Shown here: positions 1 to 8,385 of the stretch, piece by piece
Numbering within the stretch: position 1 is the stretch's first letter
Layout: each line of letters begins with the position of its first letter
Origin: an uncultured Desulfuromonadales bacterium
GTDB lineage: Bacteria > Desulfobacterota > Desulfuromonadia > Desulfuromonadales > Geopsychrobacteraceae
Assembly: GCA_947259685.1 (NCBI GenBank)
Contig: CAMYNC010000094.1
Coordinates: 1 to 14,634, forward strand
Direction of reading: 5' to 3'
Length of the DNA stretch: 14,634 bases
Notes under the pieces: generated by a model
The model's input: the letters and a program-made list of their open reading frames with translations, nothing else
What the model was told of the DNA's origin: nothing
Databases searched by the model: none
Program-made: the position numbers and the translations under genes

Positions 1-15
1 TGTTTTGCGCTTCTG

Positions 16-21
16 TATAAT
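16..21 (+). promoter_or_regulatory. Possible sigma-70 -10 box upstream of pal
   Basis: A perfect TATAAT lies 83 bases before the pal start codon, preceded by TG one base further upstream. A -35 box at normal spacing would fall outside the window, so only half the promoter can be judged. If real, transcription would begin near position 28 and give a leader of about 75 nt. Pal genes are often cotranscribed with an upstream tolB, so this could be a secondary promoter within the tol cluster. Confidence 0.35.
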
Positions 22-103
22 AGGGCGTCTCTATTTTGAGTAAGTTATCGAACTTCCGTTAATTGATTTGTTGTATCTCGCGTATGCGAAAGGAGTGGTT
101 GTT

Positions 104-655
104 ATGCAAAAATCCATTACCCGTCTGGTAGTGATGTTTATTCTTCTCACCCTGATGGTTTCAGGCTGTGCCAAAAAACCGGTGGAAACTGAACCGATGG
201 AAGTGGTTGAGGAAACCACTATGGTCGTCGAGGAGGAGCAGCCGATGGCTGTGGTCGAGGAGCCGATCGATGAAGTTGCCCTGGCCCGCGAAGCGGCCGA
301 AGCAGCAGCCCGCCGGGCCATGAGCGGTTTGGAGCGGGTCTATTTCGAATTTGACCAGTATGTGTTGACCGACGCTGCCAGGCAGAGCCTGGCCCACAAT
401 GCCGACCTGCTGAAAGCGGCCGCCAACGTCAAGGTGCAGGTTGAAGGCCACTGCGATGAGCGTGGCTCGGATGAATACAACCTGGCGCTGGGCGAGAAAC
501 GCGCCCTGGCGACCAAGAATTACCTGGTTTCCCTAGGGGTTGCCGCTGACCGGATGAGCACTATCTCTTACGGTGAAGAGCTGCCGCTCGACTTTGCCCA
601 GACTGAAGCTGCCTGGGCTAAGAATCGCCGCGCGGAGTTTAAAACCCGTCGTTAA
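104..655 (+). CDS. pal: Peptidoglycan-associated lipoprotein Pal
   Basis: Pal is the outer-membrane lipoprotein of the Tol-Pal system. It grips peptidoglycan from the periplasmic side and helps constrict the outer membrane at division. The protein has 183 residues. A lipoprotein signal peptide ends in the lipobox MVSGC, with lipidated Cys22. An acidic, valine-rich linker follows (about residues 26-56), then an OmpA-like domain (about 77-181) with the hallmark GHCDERG (residues 115-121), NLALGEKRA and a C-terminal NRRAEF. I chose ATG 104 because AAGGAG (90-95) sits 8 bases upstream and the signal peptide starts there; a TTG at 68 only adds residues that spoil the signal peptide. A hairpin terminator follows and cpoB lies 71 bases downstream, the usual Pal neighbour. 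The long acidic linker is the only unusual part. Confidence 0.95.
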   Translation: MQKSITRLVVMFILLTLMVSGCAKKPVETEPMEVVEETTMVVEEEQPMAVVEEPIDEVALAREAAEAAARRAMSGLERVYFEFDQYVLTDAARQSLAHNADLLKAAANVKVQVEGHCDERGSDEYNLALGEKRALATKNYLVSLGVAADRMSTISYGEELPLDFAQTEAAWAKNRRAEFKTRR

Positions 656-676
656 AGCGAGCTGTCAAGTCAAGCG

Positions 677-709
677 GGGCCGCGCATTCCCAATGTGCGG
701 CCCTTTTTT
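677..709 (+). terminator. Rho-independent terminator after pal
   Basis: A 12-bp stem (677-688 with 692-703, one G-U pair) closes a three-base CCC loop and is followed directly by six T residues (704-709). The Shine-Dalgarno sequence of cpoB (AGGAGG, 715-720) begins five bases after the T run, so cpoB expression would depend on read-through unless a promoter is hidden in the hairpin region. I see no such promoter. Confidence 0.9.
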
Positions 710-726
710 GTATCAGGAGGTCTGAT

Positions 727-1515
727 ATGCGGATTACCGGAGTTCTGGTTTGTGTCTTGCTGTTGGCCGGTTGTATGCCCAGTCAAGAGCAGCTGCGGAT
801 GGAATTGGATCTGGAGGAGATGAAACGGCGCCTGGCCAAGGTTGAAATCCAGAGCACCGAGGCAGCCAGTAGCGGTACCGCCAGCGGCGAAACGCTGCAA
901 CGGCAGGTGGCGGAATTGCAGGCCGGGCTGGATAACCTGCGGGTCGAATTTCAGTCGGTTAACGGGCGCCTCGACGACCTGAGTCGCGACAATCGCCAGC
1001 TGCCCGATGAAATGCAGATGGTCAAAGAGGATTTTGGCCTGCAGCTAGGCTCGTTGAGCAGCCGGATTGATCAACTGGAGGCCGGAACGAACGGCGTCCC
1101 GAGCTCTTCGACCGGCCGGCCTCGAGCCGCAAAGACTGCCCCGGTGGAAACCCCGGAGTCGCTCTATCAGCAGGCGTTGGATAAGATTCGCACCGAGAAG
1201 CAGTTTGCTGAAGGCCGGCAGTTGCTGGAAAGCTTTACCAGTAGGTATCCCAACAATGAGCTCTACGTCAATGCGCTCTACTGGACCGGTGAAGCGTTTT
1301 ACGGAGAAAAAAAATATGAGCTGTCGATTCTGCAGTTTCAGGATGTGATCAGCAAGTACGGTAACCATTCCAAGGCCCCTGCGGCCATGCTGAAACAGGC
1401 GTATGCCTTTGAAGCGCTTGGTGATACCCAGAACGCCAAAACCACCATGCAGAAGTTGCTGGACGATTACCCGAAATCCTCCCAGGCGGACAAGGCCAAG
1501 CGATATTTAAAATAG
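727..1515 (+). CDS. cpoB: Tol-Pal system protein CpoB/YbgF, lipoprotein form
   Basis: CpoB (YbgF) works with Tol-Pal and, in E. coli, links outer-membrane constriction to septal peptidoglycan synthesis. The protein has 262 residues. The order is a short lipoprotein signal peptide with lipobox LLAGC (Cys16), a heptad-rich coiled coil (about 20-120) as in the trimerising N-terminal part of the family, a Ser/Pro linker (about 121-140), and a C-terminal TPR domain (about 144-262) with the typical run of SLYQQAL, LLESFTSRYPNN, ALYWTGEAFYGEKKY, AMLKQAYAFEALGD and LLDDYPKSSQADKAKRYL. The start has AGGAGG six bases upstream. E. coli CpoB has a cleavable signal and is soluble in the periplasm; the lipobox here implies membrane anchoring. 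Position after pal supports the assignment. Confidence 0.92.
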   Translation: MRITGVLVCVLLLAGCMPSQEQLRMELDLEEMKRRLAKVEIQSTEAASSGTASGETLQRQVAELQAGLDNLRVEFQSVNGRLDDLSRDNRQLPDEMQMVKEDFGLQLGSLSSRIDQLEAGTNGVPSSSTGRPRAAKTAPVETPESLYQQALDKIRTEKQFAEGRQLLESFTSRYPNNELYVNALYWTGEAFYGEKKYELSILQFQDVISKYGNHSKAPAAMLKQAYAFEALGDTQNAKTTMQKLLDDYPKSSQADKAKRYLK

Positions 1516-1534
1516 CAGCAGCGATTCACCTAGC

Positions 1535-1570
1535 AAAAGGCGCTCCCGGAAACGGCAGCGCCTTTTTTTT
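1535..1570 (+). terminator. Terminator between cpoB and the convergent kinase gene
   Basis: A 10-bp stem, AAAAGGCGCT (1535-1544) with AGCGCCTTTT (1557-1566), carries an inner CCG/CGG helix closed by a GAAA tetraloop (1549-1552). Eight T residues (1563-1570) follow on the + strand. The opposite strand has four T residues after the stem, so it may also end the minus-strand kinase transcript, whose stop codon is only 25 bases away. Confidence 0.88.
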
Positions 1571-1594
1571 CGGCTGAGAACTAGCGAGAGGAAT

Positions 1595-3568
1595 TCAAAG
1601 GGGAACATTTAGAGGGAGACTGACTAGAAACTCGGCACCGCCGGCAGCAGCTGAGCGGACTTCAATCTGACCGCCGTGAGCTTGGATGATTCCGTAAGAG
1701 ATCGAAAGGCCGAGCCCGGTTCCCTGTCGTTTGGTGGTGAAAAAGGGGTTGAAGATCTTTTGCCGAAGCTCTGCAGAAATGCCCGCGCCGTTATCGCCGA
1801 TGCTGATAACCAGCTGGTCTTTCTGCAGCTCCGAGCCAATTACCAGCTGGCCCTTACCGTCCAGCGCCTGCAGGGCATTGAGGATGATGTTGTTAAATAC
1901 CTGACGCAGCCGTTCTTTGTCCCCGGCAATCGGCGGTAAATTTGAATCGAGCTGCAGATCGATTTGCACTTCTCCCGGCTGAACCTGGTGGCTGACCTGG
2001 CTGAGGATGTCCGTCAGCAGGAGATCGAGCTTAACCTGCTCCTGATGTAGATCCTCGCGACCAGCGAAACTGAGCATATTCTGGGTGATCAGCGAAACTC
2101 GCTCAACCTGCTGCATGATCTGCTGCAGCTCTTCCTGTTCCGCGGCGTCCTTCGGCATCGACATCTGCAGGATCTCAACATTGCCGCGGATGATCGCCGC
2201 CGGGTTGTTGATTTCATGGGCCACCCCCGAAGCCAGCGAGCCGATCGCCGCGAGTTTTTCATGCCGGAGCAGCTCTTCCTGGGTCTTGATCAGTTGCAGG
2301 CTTTTTTCCTCCAAGGCTGCAGTGCGCTGTGCAACCTTCTTCTCCAGCTGCCGGTTGAGGCTTTGCAACTGCTCGTCACTGGTTTTCAGGGCGGTGGTCA
2401 TGCGGGCAAAGGCACCGGTAAGATGGCCGATTTCATCCTGGCTGACTTGGGGCAGACTGACTTCCCGCTCGCCGTCAGCAATTTTTTCGGCGGAAGTCGC
2501 CAATTCCAGCAGCGGCCGGGCCAGTCGGCGGGCCAGCAGTCGGGCGATCAGACCGCCCAAGGCGCAGCCGAGCAGCAGCAGGCCTAGCAGAATCAGGTAG
2601 GAGCGGGTTTTTAAGGCGACAAACGGCTTCTCCAGCAGGCCGACATAAAGGGCCCCGATGGCTGTTCCCCGGTTGTCGAAGATCGGTTCATAAGCGGTTA
2701 AATACCAGTTGTTGACCACGTGAGCCCGGGCGAGCCAGGGCTCACTGCGGTTTAAAACTGCGTCTGCGACTTCGTCGGAGACCGTCGTGCCCAGCGCACG
2801 GCGGCCATCGGCGTGGCGGATGGTGGTGGCGACCCGTAGCCGACCAAGAAAAATGGTCGCGCTGCCGACGGCGATTCCGGCAAAACTCTCCTGGCCATAG
2901 ATGAGTTCTTGGATTCGGTCGACCAGGCTGAGGTTGTTGTTCAGCATAATCCCCCCATAGAGACAGCCGAGCAGCTTACCCTGCTTGTCGCGGATGGCGG
3001 TGGCGCTGAGCAGAAACATGCCGCGTCGCTCGCGGGGAATTTCCGGCTCTCGCTCATCAATTACCTGGGCCTGACGGGCCAAGACCGGATCGGTGTTGCG
3101 CAAGAGGTATTCGCCGAGGAGCACGGTACCGAAAAACTGCCCCTGCTGCAGGGTGGTTTGAATAAATTGCGGGGGACTGCTTGGCGAAGGTTCTGTCTGA
3201 GGGGAATTGAGTAGCAGCAGCCGGCCTTGCGCATCGGCTAAACTGAGGATATCAAGCTTTTCTCGCTGGCGGATCTCTTCCAGTTGATCGGAAAGTTTGC
3301 CGACTTCGTCCTGTTGCAGGTGGTTGACCACTCCGGCCGATTGTGCGGTGAAGTGAACCGTATCCTGGACCCGCTGCTGTTCGTGGCGGAGGATCTCCCG
3401 CGCCGCATTAAGGTCGTTGCGGACCTTTTTTTGTGCCTGTTCAACCACCCAGGCGTTAATCAGGTAGGAGGCCGCCAGGCTGACCAGCAGCAGAACCACC
3501 GCCAGGGGGGTGACCGCAGCCAGGGTCAGTTTGCCGCGGATCGAACTGCGCCGGGTGGGCCGACTCAT
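1595..3568 (-). CDS. Cache-domain sensor histidine kinase, NtrB-like core
   Basis: A membrane sensor kinase of 657 residues that should autophosphorylate on His451 and pass the phosphate to the adjacent NtrC-family regulator. TM1 is about residues 13-38. A large periplasmic domain (about 39-322) has the pattern of Cache_3/Cache_2-type sensors, including GMFLLSATAIRD, GSATIFLGRLRVATTI and AYEPIFDNRGTAIGALYVG; these bind small molecules such as organic acids in known examples. TM2 is about 323-345, then HAMP (about 340-395), a coiled coil, HisKA with GVAHEINNPAAII (448-460), and an HATPase domain with NIILNAL, GDNGAGI, FNPFFTTK and GTGLGLS. All catalytic boxes are intact. Its ATG overlaps the regulator stop by four bases (ATGA, 3565-3568), so the two are cotranslated. 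The ligand cannot be read from sequence; formate or another metabolite linked to the divergent operon is a guess. Confidence 0.93.
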   Translation of the reverse strand: MSRPTRRSSIRGKLTLAAVTPLAVVLLLVSLAASYLINAWVVEQAQKKVRNDLNAAREILRHEQQRVQDTVHFTAQSAGVVNHLQQDEVGKLSDQLEEIRQREKLDILSLADAQGRLLLLNSPQTEPSPSSPPQFIQTTLQQGQFFGTVLLGEYLLRNTDPVLARQAQVIDEREPEIPRERRGMFLLSATAIRDKQGKLLGCLYGGIMLNNNLSLVDRIQELIYGQESFAGIAVGSATIFLGRLRVATTIRHADGRRALGTTVSDEVADAVLNRSEPWLARAHVVNNWYLTAYEPIFDNRGTAIGALYVGLLEKPFVALKTRSYLILLGLLLLGCALGGLIARLLARRLARPLLELATSAEKIADGEREVSLPQVSQDEIGHLTGAFARMTTALKTSDEQLQSLNRQLEKKVAQRTAALEEKSLQLIKTQEELLRHEKLAAIGSLASGVAHEINNPAAIIRGNVEILQMSMPKDAAEQEELQQIMQQVERVSLITQNMLSFAGREDLHQEQVKLDLLLTDILSQVSHQVQPGEVQIDLQLDSNLPPIAGDKERLRQVFNNIILNALQALDGKGQLVIGSELQKDQLVISIGDNGAGISAELRQKIFNPFFTTKRQGTGLGLSISYGIIQAHGGQIEVRSAAAGGAEFLVSLPLNVPL

Positions 3569-4932
3569 GGTTCCAGCAGCTCGTCGGGGTTGAGTTCAAA
3601 TTCCTTGATTTTTCGATCGATGGTCTTGCGGGTGATACCGAGCAGTTTGGCCGCCCGGCTCTTGTTCCACTGGGTCTGGCGCAGGGCACGAATGACCTGC
3701 AGCTTTTCACTCTCACGTAAATTCAGCGGCAGAACCTGTTCCAGCTGCTGCTCTCCTTCAGCTAAACTGAACGGCAAGTGTGCGGCTCTGATCTGGCCGC
3801 CGCGGGCCAGAATGCTGCAGCGTTCCATGACATTTTCCAGCTCCCGCACATTGCCTGGCCAATGGTAGTTTTTCAGTGCCAACAAGGCATCGGCGTCAAT
3901 CCCCGAAACACTGCGACGCGATTTCGCATTGATCTTCTGCAAAAAATGCTCGGCCAGCGGCTCGATATCTTCAGGTCGTTGGCGTAGCGGGGGCAGCTCG
4001 ACACTGATGACGTTAAGACGGTAATAGAGATCTTCGCGAAATCGCCCGGCAGTGACTTCCTGCTGCAGATTTTTGTTGGTGGCGGCGACAAAGCGCACAT
4101 CGACCCGCTTGGTTTTGGTCGCGCCGACCGGAATGAATTCACCCTCCTGCAGAACCCGCAGCAGCTTGGCCTGCAGGGCCTGGCTCAGCTCACCGACCTC
4201 ATCGAGGAACAGGGTGCCGCTATCGGTCTCTTCCAGCAGTCCCTTTTGCGATTGGCTGGCGCCGGTGAAGGCGCCTTTAATATGACCAAACAACTGACTT
4301 TCCAGCAGGGTTTCCGACAGTGCGGCACAGTTGATGGCCAGAAACCGGTTATTCTGGCGTGGGCTGGCATAATGGATGGCCGCAGCAACCAGCTCTTTGC
4401 CGGTGCCGCTTTCGCCAAGCACCAGAATGCTCGAGTCGCTGTCGGCCACCTCCACCGCCAGCTCGTACGCTGCTTTGAACTTGGCACTTTTGAAGACCGG
4501 TGCAGCGGGAACCTTCTGCTGTTGAAGTTCCTTTTTCAGGGCGCTGTTCTCATCGCGGAGCTGCTGTTGTTCAAGGGTGTGTTTAACCTGGGCGAACAGT
4601 TTTTCCTGGGGGAAGGGTTTGGTCAGGAAATCGTAGGCGCCGATCTTCATCGCTTCGACTGCCGATTCGATGGTGCCGTGCCCGGTCATCATTAGCACCG
4701 GCAGCTGCGGCTGGAGGGTTTTTACCTGTTTCAGTACTTCGATCCCGTCCATCTCCGGCATTTTAACGTCGAGGAGCAGCAAGCCGGCCGGAGTTTCGGT
4801 GTCTTCCAGGCTTTTCAACAACAGCAGCGGACTGGCAAAGGCCTCGGTCTGGTACCCCCAGCTCTGCAGCATCTTGCCCAGATAGCGGCGCATCCCCTCT
4901 TCATCGTCACATATCAGAATTCTGGTTTCCAT
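3565..4932 (-). CDS. NtrC-family sigma-54-dependent response regulator
   Basis: A 455-residue transcription activator that would use ATP hydrolysis to open sigma-54 promoters after phosphorylation by the partner kinase. The receiver domain (1-120) has acidic residues ICDDEE, phospho-acceptor Asp55 in LLLLDVKMP, Thr83 in MMTGHG and Lys105 in FLTKPF. A short linker leads to the AAA+ domain with Walker A GESGTGKE (173-180), the sigma-54-contacting loop GAFTGA (220-225) and Walker B LFLDEV (241-246). A Fis-type helix-turn-helix closes the protein (about 409-443, [20 protein letters not shown]). The length is normal for the family. It is the first gene of the minus-strand pair and faces the formate dehydrogenase operon across 447 bases that contain a perfect sigma-54 promoter, so that operon is the obvious target. 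Ribosome binding is modest (AGGGAC just upstream of the ATG). Confidence 0.95.
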   Translation of the reverse strand: METRILICDDEEGMRRYLGKMLQSWGYQTEAFASPLLLLKSLEDTETPAGLLLLDVKMPEMDGIEVLKQVKTLQPQLPVLMMTGHGTIESAVEAMKIGAYDFLTKPFPQEKLFAQVKHTLEQQQLRDENSALKKELQQQKVPAAPVFKSAKFKAAYELAVEVADSDSSILVLGESGTGKELVAAAIHYASPRQNNRFLAINCAALSETLLESQLFGHIKGAFTGASQSQKGLLEETDSGTLFLDEVGELSQALQAKLLRVLQEGEFIPVGATKTKRVDVRFVAATNKNLQQEVTAGRFREDLYYRLNVISVELPPLRQRPEDIEPLAEHFLQKINAKSRRSVSGIDADALLALKNYHWPGNVRELENVMERCSILARGGQIRAAHLPFSLAEGEQQLEQVLPLNLRESEKLQVIRALRQTQWNKSRAAKLLGITRKTIDRKIKEFELNPDELLEP

Positions 4933-5105
4933 CGGTCCCTGCCTTTGCTTGGTCGGTTCGACCGGGGCTGGCCGAGTGCCCCCATGTTACACGCAATAAA
5001 TGGCCCAGTAAAAGTTCTTCGCCGGTTTTCCTCGATAACCCTTTGAAAAGGCAGCTTTTGGGGCCGCAACCGACTCATGAAAGCAATTTGTCTGGCTGGG
5101 TTGTT

Positions 5106-5140
5106 ATGACCCGGCCGGGGACAGAATGACCCACTCGGGG
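5106..5140 (+). promoter_or_regulatory. Two tandem direct repeats, candidate enhancer sites
   Basis: The pattern ATGACCC-NNN-CGGGG occurs at 5106-5120 and again at 5126-5140. Twelve of fifteen positions are identical, at a spacing of exactly 20 bp (about two helical turns, so the same DNA face). Relative to the predicted start at 5259 they lie at about -153 to -119, the usual place for upstream activating sites of NtrC-family regulators. Binding by the adjacent regulator is inferred. Confidence 0.5.
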
Positions 5141-5178
5141 CGATTGTTGACATAGGCAGTTCGCTATTGTTTTGCAGG

Positions 5179-5208
5179 GTAAAAACCAGTTTTATCAGGG
5201 GTTTTTAC
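5179..5208 (+). repeat. 9-bp perfect inverted repeat with IHF-like centre
   Basis: GTAAAAACC (5179-5187) is repeated in inverse as GGTTTTTAC (5200-5208) around a 12-base spacer. Within it, 5193-5205 (TATCAGGGGTTTT) fits the IHF consensus WATCARNNNNTTR except at the last base. It lies between the direct repeats and the sigma-54 promoter, where IHF normally bends DNA for this promoter class. It could instead be an operator for another regulator. The U tract needed for a terminator is missing. Confidence 0.45.
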
Positions 5209-5231
5209 GGCTTGGCAGATAGCGTAAACGC

Positions 5232-5247
5232 TTGGCACAGGGCTTGC
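5232..5247 (+). promoter_or_regulatory. Sigma-54 promoter of the formate dehydrogenase operon
   Basis: TTGGCACAGGGCTTGC matches the sigma-54 consensus TTGGCAC-N5-TTGC completely: GG of the -24 element at 5234-5235, GC of the -12 element at 5246-5247, with exact spacing. Transcription would start near 5259. The neighbouring divergent gene encodes a sigma-54 activator with an intact GAFTGA loop, which supports both the promoter and the regulatory link. Confidence 0.88.
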
Positions 5248-5294
5248 GAAAGTTGCTGAAAGTTATTGTGCGGACCTGCATCCTTGGGTGTCCG

Positions 5295-5320
5295 GCGGTG
5301 AGAGGCAGTTTTGCCACCGC
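5295..5320 (+). other. Hairpin in the fdnG leader
   Basis: In the predicted leader RNA, GCGGT (5295-5299) pairs with ACCGC (5316-5320). After a four-base bulge on the 5' side, GGCA (5304-5307) pairs with TGCC (5312-5315) around a GTTT loop. It ends 44 bases before the Shine-Dalgarno sequence. I cannot match it to a known riboswitch. It may only stabilise the message. Confidence 0.4.
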
Positions 5321-5379
5321 ATAGCCAGGGATTCAAGTCTATTGGAGGCCATTTAATTCTAACCAAGGAGTGAAGCAAG

Positions 5380-8300
5380 ATGGCAATTTCACGACGTAAC
5401 TTTCTGAAAGGGACCGGAGTGGCGGCCGGGACCATGGCAATTTCAGGAAAACCGGCGCAAGCCAGTGTTGATTCTCCGGTCATGCGCACCAAGGGGCTGC
5501 AGAGCAGCACCACTATCTGCCCCTACTGTGCGGTCGGCTGCGGCATGATCGTCCACACCAAAGACGGCAAAGTGGTCAACATCGAGGGTGATCCGGAGCA
5601 TCCGATCAACCAGGGCTCCCTCTGTTCCAAAGGGAGCGCGCTGTTCCAGGTGGCCAACAACGAACGCCGCCTGACCACCGTCAAGTACCGGGCTCCCAAG
5701 AGCGACAAGTGGGAAGACAAATCCTGGGACTGGGCGATGCAGCGGATCGCCAAGAACATGAAAGAGACCCGCGATCGCAACTTCGTTAAAGAAGAGAAGA
5801 TCAACGGCGAGATGTACACCGTCAACCGTAACGACGGCATGGCGATGATCGGGGCTGCTGCCCTCGATAACGAAGAGTGCTACCTGCTCGGCAAGTTCGC
5901 CCGCGCCATGGGCGTCGGTTATTTAGAACACCAGGCTCGAATATGACACTCCGCAACGGTTGCCGGTCTGGCAGCCTCATTCGGTCGCGGAGCAATGACT
6001 AACCACTGGATCGACATCAAGCACGCTGATGTCATCATGTGTATCGGCTCGAACCCGGCAGAGAACCACCCGATTTCGTTCAAGTACGTCGAAGAAGCGA
6101 TGGACAAGGGCGCTCGTCTCATCTCCGTCGACCCACGCTACACCCGTACCTCATCCAAGTCTGATATCTACGCCCAGCTGCGTCCCGGCACCGATATCGC
6201 CTTTATCGGCGGCATGATCAACTATGCCCTGAGCAATAATCAGATTCACAAAGAGTACGTCGTCAACTACACCAACGCGGCCTTTCTGGTCAGCGAAGAC
6301 TTCGATTTTAACGAGGGCCTGTTCTCCGGTTACGATTCCGACAGCTTCCGTTACGATAAGGACACCTGGGCTTACCAGATGGACGCCAAAGGCATGCCGA
6401 TGCGCGACGACAGTCTCGAGCATCCACGCAGCGTCTACCAGCTGATGAAGCAGCACTACTCCCGCTACACCCCGGAGAAGGTCTGCGAGATCACCGGTAC
6501 CGCGATCCAGGATTACATGGAAGTAACCCGCACCTTCTGCGCCACCAGCAAGGCCGGCAAGGTTGCCACCATCATGTACGCCATGGGCACCACCCAGCAC
6601 ACCCACGGCACCCAGAATGTGCGTTCTTACGCCATGCTGCAGCTGCTGCTCGGTAACATCGGCCTGGCCGGCGGCGGTATCAACGCCCTGCGCGGCGAGT
6701 CGAATGTTCAGGGCTCGACCGATTACGCGATCCTCTACCACATCCTGCCTGGCTACCTGAAGGTTCCGACCTTCGACAACAAGAACCTGCAGGCCTACAA
6801 CGAAAAGTGGACGCCGCAGACCAACGACAAGCAGAGCGCCAACTGGTGGGCCAACACGCCGAAGTACATGACCAGTCTGCTCAAGGCCTATTGGGGTGAT
6901 GCGGCGACCGAGAAGAACGACTTCTGCTACGACTACCTGCCGAAGCGCAGCGGCAACTACTCCTTCATCAGACTGATGGAGCGGCTGCAGAACGGTGGTT
7001 TCGAGGGGATGGTCTTCATGGGGACCAACCCGATCGTCGGTGGTCCGGATGCCGGCGCCATCGCCAAGGGGATGGACAGCCTCAAGTGGCTGGTCGCCGC
7101 CGATCTCTGGGAGACCGAAAGCTCGGTTTTCTGGAAGCGTCCCGGTGTCGATCCGAAAACCATCGATACCGAAGTCTTCCTGCTGCCGGCCGCCTCATCG
7201 GTGGAGAAGGAAGGTTCCATCTCCAACTCCGGTCGTTGGGCGCAGTGGCGCTACAAGGCGGTCAATCCTCCCGGCCACGCCGAGAGTGACGCCTTCATGA
7301 TCGATCAGTGGGTCAAGAACCTGAAGAAGCTCTACGCAAAAGACGGCGTCTTCCCCGGTCCGATCACCGACCTCGACTGGAACTACGGTGACGGCCACGA
7401 GCCGAGCATCGACATGGTCGCCCGCGAGTGTAACGGCCAGTTCACCCGCGATACGGTGGTCAAGGGCAAGTCGTTCAAAAAAGGTCAGCAGGTGCCAAGC
7501 TTTGCTTACCTGCAGGCTGATGGTTCGACCACCAGCGGCAACTGGCTCTACTGCAACTCCTACACGGAGAAGGGCAACATGATGATGCGCCGCGGTCAGG
7601 AAGATCCGACCGGCATGGGCTTCTATCATAACTGGTCCTGGTGCTGGCCGGTCAACCGGCGGGTGCTCTACAACCGTGCTTCGGTCGATCTGAACGGTAA
7701 GCCGTGGAACGCTGAAAAGCCGGTCATCGCCTGGAACAAGCTGACCCGCAAGTGGGAAGGCGATGTCCCCGATGGTGGCTGGGTGCCGATGAGCGAAGAT
7801 GGCACCAAATCGCCGTTTATCATGATCGCCGAAGGCTACGGTCGCCTGTTTGCAGCCGGCCTGGCTGACGGTCCTCTGCCGGAGCACTACGAGCCGATGG
7901 AGAGTCCGGTCGCTAACGCCATGACCTCGCAACAGAGCAATCCGGCGGTCGCCACCCCTGGCAAGATCAACAACAGCGGTAAGTTCCCTTACATCGGCAC
8001 CACCTACCGGGTTTCCGAGCACTGGCAAGCCGGGGCGATGACCCGCAACCTGCCCTGGCTGGTCGAGCTGGTTCCCGACATGTTCGTCGAGATCAGTGAA
8101 GAGATGGCCGAGTGGAAGGGCCTGAAAAACGGCGACATGGTCACCATCTCCTCAGAGCGTGGCGCCATTGAGGCGAAAGCGCTGGTCACTTCGCGGATCA
8201 AACCGCTGCGCGTTTCCGGCAAGATGGTCGAGCAGGTCGGTCTGCCCTGGCACTTCGGTTTCAACGGTCTGGCCACCGGTGGCAGCGCCAACATGCTGAC

Positions 8301-8385
8301 CACCGCGGTCGGTGACGCCAACACCACCATTCCGGAATACAAAGCGTTCCTCTGTAATATCGAGAAAGGAGGCATCACGTCATGA
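5380..8385 (+). CDS. fdnG: Formate dehydrogenase-N type catalytic subunit, selenocysteine
   Basis: The catalytic subunit oxidises formate to CO2 (or works in reverse) at a Mo/W bis-guanine-dinucleotide centre outside the cytoplasmic membrane. The frame is interrupted at 5944-5946 by TGA, read as Sec189: the surrounding ARI-Sec-HSATVAGLAASFGRGAMTNHW is the FdnG active-site signature, with catalytic His190 next to it. The full product has 1001 residues, close to E. coli FdnG. It opens with a Tat signal (SRRNFLK, 4-10), then a [4Fe-4S] site at Cys47, 50, 54 and 82, the molybdopterin oxidoreductase body, and a C-terminal dinucleotide-binding domain (about 880-1001). AAGGAG (5365-5370) precedes the ATG by nine bases. 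The stop overlaps the next start (ATGA). Automatic gene calling would split it into a short and a 796-residue piece; it is not a pseudogene. Mo versus W cannot be told. Confidence 0.96.
5944..5992 (+). promoter_or_regulatory. UGA Sec codon and bacterial SECIS hairpin
   Basis: Two bases after the TGA codon a lower stem forms between CTCCGC (5949-5954) and GCGGAG (5987-5992). An upper stem pairs GGTTGCC (5958-5964) with GGCAGCC (5970-5976), including one U-G pair. The apical loop is GGTCT (5965-5969). The GGUCU loop and its distance from the UGA closely match the E. coli fdhF/fdnG elements bound by SelB, so the codon should be decoded as selenocysteine. Confidence 0.93.

Larger units (their letters stand above)
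4933..5379. other. Divergent control region between regulator and fdnG
   Basis: This 447-base gap has no convincing gene. Going toward fdnG it holds a stretch of about 170 bases with no assignable element (presumably the regulator's own promoter, which I could not place), two 15-bp direct repeats, a 9-bp inverted repeat overlapping an IHF-like site, a sigma-54 promoter, and a leader of about 120 nt with a hairpin and the fdnG ribosome binding site. Separate entries describe the identifiable parts. Confidence 0.7.

Noticed and set aside
68..103. TTG start for pal at 68
   Set aside because: The ATG at 104 has a good Shine-Dalgarno sequence and begins a proper lipoprotein signal peptide; the longer form does not.
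5380..5946. A separate 188-residue protein ending at the TGA, with a second protein starting at 5995
   Set aside because: The TGA lies at the FdnG selenocysteine position, the reading frame continues with conserved active-site residues, and a SECIS hairpin follows. This is one gene.
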